Positions 1 to 57,415 of a DNA stretch of 64,000 bases are shown here, piece by piece. The notes beneath the pieces are model-generated. The model was not told the origin of the DNA. It did no database searches and saw only the letters and a list, made by a program, of their open reading frames with translations. The DNA is taken from assembly GCA_009746045.1 (NCBI GenBank), contig RPFO01000276.1, positions 397,928 to 461,927 of the forward strand, given 5' to 3'. This DNA is from Mesostigma viride (lineage: Eukaryota > Streptophyta > Mesostigmatophyceae > Mesostigmatales > Mesostigmataceae). Position 1 is the stretch's first letter. Each line of letters starts with the position of its first letter. The position numbers were made by a program, and so were the translations under genes.

Positions 1-397
1 GCATGCTGGATCGTTTGAAAGACAGCTGGTGAGCGTAAATGTTTGAATTCTTGCAAATGTTTACATGGAGCTTTGGCAGACATAGTAACGATAGATTAAT
101 CTCCTATACAACTAAATGGCAGTGCCTCTTCTCGCTGATACAATAACCCATTGAGGGGCGGACTAGGCGGTAGTCAAAATGTACTCATCTGGTCACTCTC
201 ACCGAAATGAACAGAAATGGTAGCAGAGCATCAGGCCATTAAGTCTTCCATAAGTGTCCTTCTTTATGATAATTCTCCAAAGATAAGGCCGCCTGGAGGA
301 TAAACTACGCGTAATTGGCAGTGGGGCGCCATGGATGAGAAATTGAGAATCGGGCGGTTTGGGCACGTGCGTGCTACCTACTGTGTACAGCGTGCGT
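1..397. other. Intergenic DNA, nothing recognised
   Basis: No convincing open reading frame, repeat or RNA gene is visible. The stretch ends at the first copy of the target-site duplication of the hAT-like element that follows. Confidence 0.5.
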
Positions 398-422
398 GCT
401 ACTGTTAGGGTTGTACCGAATA

Positions 423-897
423 CACCCTCCGCATTGGAAGTTTGTTATTATGGGTCAATTTTTGCCGTATTTGCATTACGAATAACCCTGGATTGTTAAT
501 TGTTTGTTGGGGAGCCAGTTAGAGTCCCGGGTTTTTATTATTTAATTAAAACCTTTTGTTTGTTTGTTTGTCCTACAGCCGTTCAAGGCACATGGGTACT
601 TATTTAATTAATAAATTTCTTTTGTTTGTTTGGTAGATATCGTACACGCCGTCCCCAATTCGGCCGGCAATCCGGCCCGGCGGCCCCCCTTCGGCGGCCA
701 TAGGCTAGAGTCAGTGGAGGTCAGTGATACCCAGAGCCCACATGAGTTAATTAATTAATTTTGTTTGTTTGTTTGTTGAGTCCAGTCCTCAGCCCCCGGA
801 GTTAATTAATTAATTTTCTTTTGTTTTTTTTATGGTTTTCAGCCAGAACATTTTCCAGAAGCTAATTATTTAGTTAGAACTTCCAATGCGGGCGGTG
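423..897. mobile_element. Nested small element with TA target duplication (first)
   Basis: Inverted ends begin CACCCTCCGCATTGGAAGTT on the left and match the reverse complement on the right with two mismatches. TA dinucleotides flank it at 421-422 and 898-899. Removing the element and one TA restores the terminal repeat of the host hAT element. Size, lack of a frame and TA target suggest a Tc1/mariner-type MITE; the superfamily is inferred. Confidence 0.7.
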
Positions 898-1306
898 TAG
901 TGTTCCGAATACCGAATATCCCCCGAATACCGAACCGAACACCGAATATGTTCAGTATACGGCGAACGGTCTGTCCGTCTGAACATATTCGGTATCGGTA
1001 TCGGGAGGCAAGCTCTACTTCCGAATATGTTCGGTATCGAAATCGGGACACCCTACTATTCGACGAATATATTCGTAGTTCCGAATATCGAATAGTAGTA
1101 CCCCTACTAGCGGGCGGCGCAGCCTCCAGCCTCCACTCACCAGCTGGCGCGGTCATGCCTCCGCCGACTCAGAGTTAGGCCAACCTTGGGCCAACGCCCA
1201 AAAGCTGAATGCACTATGCAGGGAAGGCAACTGTGCTCGTCTAAAGTATTAAACACTAAGTGTATCTCAATATATAATTGATACAAAATAATTAATATAA
1301 GTCTTA

Positions 1307-1857
1307 TTACCGTAGTGGCTATAAACTATTTACGAATAATTATATTTCCGAGGGGTTTTGGTCCCGGATTTCCTGTTTCCGAGGGTTTTCCATCCCGGTT
1401 TTGCACATTTCCGTGGCCTGGGCCCCGTTTGTGCCAAACGCTAGTACTAGGCCATTGGCTTTGCTACCCCGCCACGTACTTAGGTAATTGCCCTTGTTCA
1501 TACCTATCTGTAGTGAGAAATGTGAGTTGATAAATTAATAGATACCTAGGTACCTAGTATGGTTGTCTCATTGAAACCCTAAACAGACGGACAAAGCATT
1601 TAATTTAAAAGCATTTCACAGTTGGCGCCGAATCCGGCTCGAGACCGGATTGGTCCACCACGAAAAAGTAGGCTCGAGGCCATGTGATGCGCGGCAAAAC
1701 GCTGCGCGGCGCGGCGCGACGCTGGAAACGCCAGCGCGGCGCCCAAAGCGTACCCCGGGTTTCATGATTTCCGGGCCAAAATGAACCCGGATTTCAAGCA
1801 TTTTCGGGGGGGTATTCGTAAACATTATTCGTAAATAGTTTATAGCCACTACGGTAA
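1307..1857. mobile_element. Nested small element with 34-bp perfect inverted repeats (second)
   Basis: The left terminus begins TTACCGTAGTGGC. It is matched over 34 bases, without mismatch, by the reverse complement of the right terminus (about 1824-1857). TA flanks both sides (1305-1306 and 1858-1859). There is no transposase frame. The interior is GC-rich and partly palindromic around 1680-1760. A MITE of a TA-targeting superfamily is the simplest reading. Confidence 0.75.
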
Positions 1858-2104
1858 TATAAATGATACAAGTTGTCTACCTAATACGTTATAGTAGCAA
1901 CTGTCGTCATTATTCGATCGGCGTCCGAATAGTTCGGAGAACTATTCGGTGTTCGATTCGGGAAGGGCCCTTCAGCTCCGAACATATTCGGTATCGGTAT
2001 CGGGAGGCTCCAAATATATTCGGCATCGGGTTCGGGGCACCCCCCTGGTCCGAGTATCCGATTCGGCAAGCCAAAACGCTATTCGGTACAACCCTAGCTA
2101 CTGT

Positions 2105-3403
2105 AGCTACCGGCTCGTGCTGCTCTGTGCCAATTGGGGGGGTTGGCCAGGGTTTGGCAGAATAAACTGGAATCCCCGCGCAGGATGGGCCAGGTGGCGC
2201 AAGCCCAAGTCCCCAGAGCGAGGCAATTGACCCTGCCTCGCTCGTCTGAGTGCGATCACTGTGATGTTTCCTAGTGCGACATCGGTGCTTGTCCCCACAA
2301 TTTGGACAAGTGCCCAGCCAATTTCCATGTGATCACGACTACCTAGTAATCTGTTTCTGCCTGTCTGCCTTCATCGAATGCACTGACAGTAACTATTGGG
2401 ACTTGGACGTTGGCTCGCAGACGCAGTCAAGTGCCGAAGTATAACATTTTGTATGCAGTGCTGTATCGACATGGCCGCAGAGGCGCAGACCAAATGGGCG
2501 GAATGGTCCGGTGAAGTTAGGACAACTGGCCCATGGCCACACTCATTACATGGGTAATATCTAGAGGCACATGCAATATTCGATCATGGCCTGGGACGTT
2601 GCCAGTATGGCATCCTGTTATTTCTATTTTCTGCACTATATATAACGGCAGGCTCGAGCTACCATGGTCCGGATTCTCCCGATTTCTGGCCTGCGCTGGT
2701 TGACTCCTTGATATCCCTACATATTAAAGACCTACATATTAAAGATTTAAGATATAGTGTTATGAAGGTTGTTCTAAGCTATCGGGCAATGTCTTGGTAC
2801 GTGCAACTCGGTCGCGATCAATAGAGCCGGCTATCGTAGGGCTTGTAGACCTACGCACCAGGGTATGCAATAATACAAGGAGCGACACCCGGAAGGAAGT
2901 GAGTGTTATTTTGATGCAACTTCACCAGGATCCCGGCTGATCTGGACAGTTCCGCTGCGCGCAAAATGTGCGCTGGAGCAACGAAGGCCCTTGTCCCTTG
3001 ACGAAATGACGAGCGATGCCAGTAACCAGGCGTGCTCCGGCGCATCCTCATAGATAGCTCTGGCGGATGCCTTTTTTCTTGCCAGCGCAGCACCATGCAT
3101 TTTAGGGCCGGAAGTCTGAGCGTGGTTTTACTCCTGCCCCCTAAACAATTAACAATTTTCGAATTGGTGACCTCGTGGGCCGGATGACCTCATATGATAC
3201 TAGGTGCCGCGCTGGCCATGCACGATGCATGTTGCCATTTTGACATGCACTGGTGACCCTACAACTAAATAAAGCACTAGACAATTTGTTATGCACTACT
3301 TATCACATGCTCATGGTAGAGTGCGGTGAGATTAGCCATGGCTAGCTGCATGTAGCAATTGAAAACTATATACAGTCAGGCATGTAGGAAACACTAAGTA
3401 ACT
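2105..3403. other. Intergenic DNA with one copy of a dispersed repeat
   Basis: No gene is supported. Bases 2642-2714 are repeated almost exactly at 59549-59621, see the separate entries. The rest shows short AT-rich and GC-rich alternation without recognisable structure. Confidence 0.5.
2642..2714 (+). repeat. 73-bp dispersed repeat, copy 1
   Basis: The segment begins ATAACGGCAGGCTCGAG and ends TCCTTGATAT. It recurs in the same orientation at 59549-59621 with a single difference. The flanks do not match, so it looks like a conserved end or core of an interspersed repeat family. Confidence 0.8.
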
Positions 3404-3419
3404 CAATTTTACCCCGACT

Positions 3420-4117
3420 CCCACGAGTCTGGTTCTCAAATTCTCAAGTTCTCGGAGGGCGCCGCCCGAGATTAAATAAGAGGTACCTTGAAATTAAATA
3501 AGAGGCATGCCTCTATCCAGATATATTTTTGGAGGCGAGTTTCTATTGGCGTTAAGTTGTAGTATAGTACGACAACGTGTCAGACCGTATAATTTATTCC
3601 GACTTCTACATTCAGTTCACCGCTTGGTCAAAAAAGGATCACTTATATCAAGGAAACAACAAAGATCACTTATATACCCTACTTCTCCGTAAAATCTCAT
3701 CGACCGGGTTTCGAAACAACCCACGAACGCCGTAGATGCAGATCCAACGGAGCAAACAACGTCAAGACCGACGCGGCGCCAAATAGTCGCCACGGTTCCT
3801 TTTCTGCGAGCCATTTTACAACGTACGTCGCGCCGCCTCGGGTACCCAAGCCCTTTTCTGAACGTGAGATCCAAAATCCGCTTGCCAGACCGGGAACTCC
3901 GTCCAATACCGTCGTGCATTGAATTGAATTGGAACATAAGTCCTTCTTTCCGTCACCCTTGACATGTTTTCGTACAATACTACAAATTCACGCCAATAGA
4001 AATTCGCCTCCGAACATATATCTCGATAGAGCCATGCCTCTTATTTAATTTCAAGGTACCTCTTAATTAATCTCGGCCCCCGCCCTCTGAGAATTTGAGA
4101 ATTGAGAACTCTGGAGC
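3420..4117. mobile_element. Fold-back element with long terminal inverted repeats
   Basis: About 150 bases at each end pair as imperfect inverted repeats. For example, GAGGTACCTTGAAATTAAA (about 3480-3498) is matched in reverse near 4046-4064, and the TTCTATTGGCGT segment recurs inverted. The direct repeat CAATTTTACCCCGACT flanks it (3404-3419 and 4118-4133). The central ~350 bases hold a weak 106-codon minus-strand frame that is probably not a gene. The superfamily is not assigned because a 16-bp duplication is unusually long. Confidence 0.75.
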
Positions 4118-4133
4118 CAATTTTACCCCGACT

Positions 4134-6356
4134 AGCTCCAGGGCTTTGAAGTCAACATCCTTCCTCATGAATGAGCATTCTGCAATTTGTAAATGTATGA
4201 TCTTGCATTTTTTCTTTGGTATAATCTTACATGCCCAGTCTCACCTACACTCAATGGGGTACTAACCTAGAATAGCTACAATATAAAATACATAAAAATG
4301 GAGCAACACCAAGACCAAACGTGAAGCTCCAAATATTCTGTCAAACCAAAAACTGTGTTGTCAGCAACTATCTAAAGATGCGCAGAGTCAAATCATCTTC
4401 AACTGTAAGAGGCAGGGCAGGCCATGTTGTAGCATGCTCCACAACCACGTACGTGGGCCCTACCAGCGACTGCGTGAGGTGAGGATGAACGAACCCTACT
4501 CCACCTGACCCCTGGAGCCATGCGGTGGCCCGCCAGCCCCGCCTGCTTATTCAGGCCAAGTCCTACATGGTGAAATTACCATCGCTTCTGCATGCGACCT
4601 TCTGCCCGCTGTAACCCAACCGTCAACGCAGCATATCGTGTGCGTGGGATTGTACAATGGACATGCGCCTTTGGTACCGGCCGGATGCCAGGCCCAGTAT
4701 GAGGTGGCCATTGGCATGTCACCATGGGCCGCGCGTGGGCATGCTCACGCTGCCTGATAGCCATGCCAACCCGGGGTGAGTATGCAGGCCCTCACCACCC
4801 CGCCGCCAGCATGCCCCGCCAGGTCGGGATGGCCATTGCCGAAACGTCCAGTACCTGTCTGGCAAAAACGTGACCCGTCTGGTGAAAATTCGCATTGTCT
4901 CAGGTGAGGAGTCCGTCTGGGTTTGCCATCCCATGGCCGTGTACTCATGGTCTGGGTGTGTCATCCCACGGCTGTGCCACACCCGCGATAGCCCGGAGCG
5001 GAGGGGTCAGCGATGACAGATGGCCCATGGCTCTTATCAAGGAGACAATGCCCATGGCTCTTATGCCCAGCTGGCGGTGTGTCTATGGCAGGGCGCTGAC
5101 CATGCCGTGTCCGTCCTCCGCGGCTGCATGCCATGCTGGGGGTGCAAGGCACATCTGGAGACGCCTGATTGCATGCACGCGTGAAGCCACCATGCACGCA
5201 TCGCACTGCCACGCTTGTGGGATCACGCACATCACAACCTTCCCACCGGGCACCAACGTGGGCGGCCCTGACTGCTGTTGACATTATGTGGACAAGCTGC
5301 GGGTGCCACGCGTGCCACATGGCCATGCCTCCTGCCACAGGGGCACCTGCGGGCGGCCACCCATCACGTGCCCTGCAGCCGATCAGTCAGCCACCGCATG
5401 CCTTCCTCGATGCCTTCCCCTGTCATCCCGCACGCGGCGCTGCAGCACGCACACCCAGCACACAGTAACAGAGCCACGCACACACAGTGGAGACGGCACA
5501 ATCACACAGGATGAGGCACGGAATAGTTGGGTGCAAGCCGACACAGTGCAGGCACATTCCCCCATCGAAATAACCGACCCCCTCCCCCCCCCTCCCCCCC
5601 CCCTCGCCCCCCCCTCGCCCCCCCTCGCCCCCCCTCGCCCCCCCTCCGCAAACCATATCACCCCACCTACCCACCCATACACGCACGCTGAGATCACCGG
5701 AGACCACCCCGCACTTTCAAGGCACCCCCTTTCGCAAGAGAAGCCCCCCCGCTTGCAATCCCTCGCCACTTTTGGTCATACCATGCTCAAGGCCATGGTG
5801 CAAAGCTCATCCAGCCACGGGCGTGGCTACCCACACCAGTCCTGGGCGATCGCACAGCCAATACCAGGCGTTGCAAGAAGGGGGTAGAGTTCTCTTGTCC
5901 TGCTCGTAACCAGCCGTGCGACGCACATGCACACACGCGGTGGATGCCAGGAATGCATGCTACCCGCTCTGAAGCGGCTGAAAAGCCTCTCCCTACCACA
6001 AACACATTCCCCAGCGCTGACAGGGCGCCTCTAAGATGGCCTGCCCACACAAGACACCTGGCAGGGAGGGCCTGTTGCGGCACTCGCGGTGGCGGCGGGC
6101 TGCCCCCTGGGGTCCCTCCCCTGCCATGGCCAAGGCTGGACCGGGTGGCAGCCCGCTGAGCGTGCATCACACGAGAAGGGCAGACCTGCCGCCTCCCATC
6201 ACAACCGTGGACCAGGCGCGCTGCCCTGGCGGATGGACCAGCACCTGCTGCCTGACCAGTGCTGCCTGACCAGTGCGCACACAAATGTGCGCAAACCCCC
6301 ACACGCACGCAGTGGGCCCCCCAACCGATGTGCCACTCCCGCTCCCGCTTGCCTAC
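4134..6356. other. GC-rich region downstream of ARL6, probably holding its undetected last exon
   Basis: ARL6 on the minus strand needs one more exon of roughly 25-45 codons below 6357, and it should lie here. One weak candidate exists at about 4860-4720 on the minus strand (a GEGL motif followed by a GLAWLSG stretch), but its spacing does not fit the family. A C-rich tract lies at 5578-5646. No other gene is supported. Confidence 0.4.
5578..5646. repeat. C-rich low-complexity tract
   Basis: Runs of seven to nine C separated by T or TCG. On the minus strand this gives dense G runs with quadruplex potential. Confidence 0.7.
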
Positions 6357-6503
6357 CTGATGTGCCACTCGCGCTCTCTCACGCTGTCCAGGTGGAGCTG
6401 CTCTGCCACCTGCAGGGGGAGCGCCAGGGTGGCGCGCAGCGAGCCAATACGGGCAGGACATCATCCAGCCACGTACAGGAGGGGATACGCTTAGCGACGG
6501 AGA

Positions 6504-6592
<89 letters not shown>

Positions 6593-6794
6593 AGGGAGGG
6601 AGGGAGGGAGGGAGGGAGGGAGGGAGGGAGGAGGGAGGGAGGGAGGGAGGGAGGGAGGGAGGGAGGGAGGGAGGGAGGGAGGGAGGAGGGAGGGAGGGAG
6701 GGAGGGAGGGAGGGAGGGAGGGAGGGAGGGAGGGAGGGAGGGAGGGAGGAGGAGGGAGGGAGGGAGGAGGGAGGGAGGGAGGGAGGGAGGGAGG

Positions 6795-6878
<84 letters not shown>

Positions 6879-9800
6879 GAGGAGGAGGAGGAGGAAAAGA
6901 CAGATGGAGCAACATGTAGCTGCCATGATCAGAAACAGGCACTCCGCCAGTCTTAACTCCGTGAAGACCAACCAGCTGACTGGCCTGTGCACACACCCAC
7001 GGCATGCCACCATCCGCACCGTTCACTGTTGCATGGTCCTATACTGTATTCCCCCCCCACCGTCCTCACACACGAGTTACTGGCCTGCCCTCGTGGGGTT
7101 TCTCGTGCCATGCAACAGCCCATTCGCCCGTGTTGCTGCATGGCAGCGAATTGATGGGATGCACACTCATGAGACAGCATGGGCATGCGGCGCCACCGTC
7201 CCTACCCAGCTCCCCTGTGGGGACAACATCCTTCCCTCCCCAAACCTGAGTGGGCTTCCCCCTTCCCCCCAGTGTGGTTCAACCACCCCCCTCGTCGGCG
7301 TGCATTTGATCCCCTCACCTGCGTCGCCTGCAGTGCGTGCACCAGATCCATCTTGTTGGCAAACACCAGCAGCGGCCGGCGCGCCGTGTCTGGTGGGTGC
7401 CGCAAGCGATGTTGGTTGTCCGCATCGCGCCACGCCCAGCGCAAGGAAACACCGACGGAGGGGAACACCACCGCAGCGGGACACCGTGCCAGGGGCGAGG
7501 CAGGCCATCACGCGCCCATGTGGGTGGACCCCACCATGAAGCAACGCACGACCATGCGTTTGCAGGTGGCAGAAAGGGTAGTGTTGGCAGGTGGCAGCAA
7601 GGTGGAACACGCACACGTGCCAGGGTACAAGACCAGGGCATCATTAGAACACGCGGCGACCAGCAAGGCAGGTAGGTGAGATGTGCAGCCACCGCAGGAA
7701 CGGCATCTGACATGCGTTCTGCATGCGCACTACCCTTCGTCATTGTGGCCAGAGAGGCCCTGCAAACACGCATCAGTCCACCCACATGCATCGAACTCTA
7801 GGCTGGACTGCGAAGGAATGTGTGTACAAGCGCATATGTGCTGGCACCAGCCGCCCGCCTGCCTGCCCCCCCCCCTCCCCCAACCCCCCCCTGCCCCACG
7901 CTGCACGCCCGCCCACGCTGCACGCCTCACCGGGGTGCTCCAGCACTGCTTGCAGGATGCCGCGCGCTGTGTCCAGTCGGCTGGGGTCCGCGGCATCCAC
8001 CACGAACACGATCGCCTGGGTGGGGTGGTGGTGGTGGTGGTGAGGAAGACAAAGGCCAAGGGGGGAGGGGGGGTGGCAGCGACCACAGGAACAGGGTGGT
8101 GATAAGGGGGTCGTGGGGGGCAGCGCGCGCATCAGCGGTCGTATGATCACATGGCATGCATCACATGCTCACATGATCACATGGGATGTGCGCCGCGTTG
8201 GCGTCCTGGTGGCACTACCGCTCAATGGTGCAGTAGGTCATGTGTACCTACAGTGCCACCACTCACGTTGGCGTCCTGGTAGTAGCACTGCCACAGCTTG
8301 AGGTACACCGGCTGGCCCGACATGTCCATCACGGTGAGCTGGCAGCGGCCCAGCTGAAGCCGCTCGATCGAGAATCCGACGGTGGGGGCAATCTCCAGCA
8401 TGCGCGCCTGGTGGGGGGGTGGAGGGGAGAGGGAACGGGGGAAGGGAAGGGTTGAGAGTGGGAGGGAGGGCACATTCGAACATGGGGTTGTGAATGCGTG
8501 TGGGGGGGGGATGGTTGTGGTGGTTAGGGCTGGCACATCCGCCGAATACCGAACATGTGCGGTGTTCGGGTCGGCAAAAATGTTCGGCCAAACATGTGCT
8601 GTTCGGGTTCGGGTCACCTGGAAACTTACAGAACATGCTCGTGTCCGTACTCGGGTCACCCTGGGAACCGGGAGAACATGTTCGCCTCTGACCCGGTACC
8701 AAACATTTTCTGGCGGAATCCTTGTAGTACCATCCAGTGAGCCGACTCGGCAACGCTTCTCTGATGAAAAAGCCTAGATTAGTCCGCCGACACGCTGGCA
8801 AGAGCAAAGCTGTTGTACGGTTGTAAAATTGTCTAAGCACGACCGGACTAGTTTAGGTAATGATCACGTAATCATTAATAGTATGAAGTGAGACAACAAC
8901 GTAGCAAACAGTGCGATTATGACAAGTGACAACAAACTATGTATAGTTGTCTCATTGTTCGTGTTCCGTAAAATGTTCGGGTAATAGCCGGGTTCGGGTT
9001 CGGGTCACTTAACCCCAAACAGTACATGTTCGTGTTCGTGTTCGGGTCACCTGGGAATGTACCGAACATGTTCGTGTTCGTGTTCGGGTACTCTCCCCAG
9101 GTGTTCGTGTTCGTGACCGGGTCGAGAAAAGACCCGCATGTGCCCGCCCTAGTGGTGGTGGGTGGGCCAAGAACGTGGCATGGTCAGCAGCAGGGGCATG
9201 GACGGCCCCGTCATGGCGCACACGGTGTGCTTGTGCTTGTGTTGTGCCGTGAACGCACAGTAGGGGCCACACCGTTCGGGCAGGAATACCTCATGACACC
9301 ACCCACAGGTACAGGGAACATGGGACTAGGTCCAACCAAGGCCACGACGACGGTGGCATCCGGCGACAGGCACAGCAACTCCGACCATCTCTTATTGCGT
9401 TACAGGGGCAAGCATTTCCGACGAGTGCGCAGTAGCATGCCCTGGCTGAGAGCCGATGTTGCGCGGTGGGACAAGCCGGTTCATGTGGGTGGTGGCGCCT
9501 TGATCAGGCCCCCCTCCCTCCGCCACACCATGCACAAGCACGAGGCCATGCCACACCATGCACAAGTGACGCCATGTGCACAGCATATATACCGCAGAGG
9601 AGAGACCTGCACACCCGGTGCAGTACAAGGGACAAGTGGCCTGCCTTGATCGCTCTAAAAGTGCAGACACATGCAGGTCCAGCGCAGCACACAAAAACTT
9701 ATGAACCCTCCCACAGGCCTTGCTACCGCCGCATGGCACAACACACAGGCCAACAGCTATCAGGGGCAGACCAACGTTGACCATGAAACACCGGGGGGTA

Positions 9801-10209
9801 AGGATATGGGACGCTGCGATAGGGCACTAGAGTGACACGATACGGCGTGCCATGGTCCTCATCGCTTGCACGGACGAAGCCATCGCGATACATCATCGAG
9901 GAAACCATGCAAGTCACCGGCGCACCTTCTCTGCACGCAGCGTGTTCACGATGGTAGACTTGCCGCTGTTCTCCAAACCAATGACGAGAATTTCGGCTTT
10001 CACCTTGAAAAGACCTGAGGACCGCCGGGGATTACAAGTTCATCGTGGCTACATAGGGTTAGGCAAGACTTGCACGTTCCGGGTGAGAACATGGTTCTCG
10101 AAGGAAAGCACTCTTGCAGCGCGGCGGACCCAACCAGATAACTAACTTCAAGAATGAAGCCTGCACTATCCTTACCCAACAGCGTTAGTATGCCACGCAG
10201 GATACCCAT
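6357..10209 (-). CDS. ARL6: ARL6/BBS3-like small GTPase (partial model, six exons)
   Basis: Exons on the minus strand: 10209-10176, 10014-9926, 8407-8267, 8015-7931, 7389-7319 and 6409-6357. All junctions are GT-AG and in phase. They encode 157 residues beginning MGILRGILTLLG; human ARL6 has 186. Visible GTPase motifs are the P-loop GLENSGKST (residues 24-32), switch II DMSGQ, NKMD for guanine recognition, and WHI near the end of the sixth exon. APTVGFSIERL, LWQCYYQDA and LEHPDTARRP match ARL6 rather than other ARF or ARL proteins. In the known family, ARL6-GTP recruits the BBSome coat to membranes at the ciliary base. The N-terminal glycine follows the initiator Met. Oddities are serine in place of the usual threonine after GK, and a missing final exon, which exon 6 leaves in phase 2. 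Introns carry a hAT MITE (8525-9151) and a GA/GGGA tract. The gene is divergent to the LRR gene. Confidence 0.87.
6502..6895. repeat. Mirror-like (GA)n-(GGGA)n-(GA)n-(GGA)n tract in an ARL6 intron
   Basis: A short (CA)n leads into (GA)n. About 220 bases of GGGA repeats broken by GGA follow, then (GA)n again and a (GGA)n tail. In the sense of ARL6 it is a pure pyrimidine tract inside the intron 7318-6410. The arrangement is close to mirror-symmetric. Confidence 0.95.
8525..9151. mobile_element. hAT-like MITE inside an ARL6 intron
   Basis: The left end is TAGGGCTGGCACATCCG, and the right end read in reverse is TAGGGCGGGCACATGCG (two differences). The 8-bp target duplication GTGGTGGT lies at 8517-8524 and 9152-9159. 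Both ends carry many TGTTCGGGTTCGGGTCAC-like subterminal motifs. The element is 627 bp with no transposase. It lies within the ARL6 intron 8408-9925. Confidence 0.85.
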
Positions 10210-11134
10210 GCTTTGGCAGGGACCTGCGCAGAGAACTTTCGACGGAAGTCGCCGTTAGCCGTTATCTGCATCAGCTACGCTAGGAGGCATCACTTTATTT
10301 CCAGAACTGATAATTCACTTTGGCATCGCCGCGTTATCCTCAGGACATTGGAACCATGTCAATCAAAAAGGTAGTTTGTCACCACCCGCATGGCGAGCTT
10401 AGCATGGACCCATATAGAGGCCTCGTCATCAGAATATTTTTAACTTGTTTCATCAATGATCAACCCCATCACGCAAATGTGCAATGCAGTCGCTTAATAA
10501 CCTGCACAGGTATAACAGTTTCTACCTTGCTTTCAAAGGATCAATATGGGCGCGTCAATAATTGTTCATCACCGTGAAATTTTGGCTAAATACGCCGCGA
10601 CAGCTGCCATGCCACCTCGGAGCTAAGGGGGGGACCAACGTATCGTTCAAGTTTTCCACGCATTTTCCACCGCGTGAGCAGCATAAAGCTCGCGCAGCTT
10701 GGTGGGACGGAATAGCCGTTTGTGAATCACAAGTTACAAGATACTCGCGGTAGGCCGTAGGAAGCCATCATAATTATAAACCAAGTTCCAAAAAGCCTAA
10801 GCGCCGCGCCGAATTGCCTTGCATCAACTGCTGACATGGGTCCCAGCCTCGCAGTTCGTCTTGAATTTCCCTGCCAGATGGCATGGCACAGGCAGCGAGC
10901 TTTACGGCTAAAATGGCGATGAGTTTTGTGCTGTAGACAACGTATTCCCAACATATTAAAAAGATGTGGCGTGCCCTCTCTGCTTCGCCTGTATGAAGTA
11001 TGCGTATAATGATGGCAGTTTTCATGCTCTATTTAATTTGTCATTCGCTGGACAGCTGCTCCATGACGAGCACATGCCAACACAACCGTATGTAATTTAG
11101 CAATCCAACAGCAAGGACTATAACGGCAAGAATC
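10210..11134. promoter_or_regulatory. Probable bidirectional promoter between ARL6 and the LRR/coiled-coil gene
   Basis: The start codons of the two divergent genes are 925 bp apart and no supported gene lies between. No clear TATA box was recognised on either side. The short frames here look random. Shared control of the two genes is an inference from the layout only. Confidence 0.45.

Positions 11135-57415
<46,281 letters not shown>

Larger units (their letters stand above)
406..2096. mobile_element. Non-autonomous hAT-like DNA transposon containing two nested elements
   Basis: The left end reads TAGGGTTGTACCGAA and the right end is its reverse complement. The 8-bp target duplication GCTACTGT lies at 398-405 and 2097-2104. 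An 8-bp duplication with TAGGG-type ends is typical of the hAT superfamily. Clusters of CCGAATAT / TATTCGG motifs near both ends (about 900-1100 and 1925-2090) look like subterminal transposase-binding repeats. No transposase frame is present. Reading across the nested insertion at 423-897 extends the terminal inverted repeat to 18 bp, which supports both calls. TTAATTAA and TTTG microsatellite stretches at about 535-835 belong to the nested element. Confidence 0.85.

Noticed and set aside
3617-3937. 106-codon minus-strand frame inside the fold-back element
   Set aside because: No motif, no transposase signature, and composition like the surrounding non-coding DNA.
4720-4860. Last exon of ARL6, from GEGLHTHPGLAWLSG on the minus strand
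   Set aside because: The phase fits an acceptor near 4855, but WHI to GEGL spacing would be about 20 residues instead of 7, and GEGL to the WL helix is two residues too long. It may be chance.
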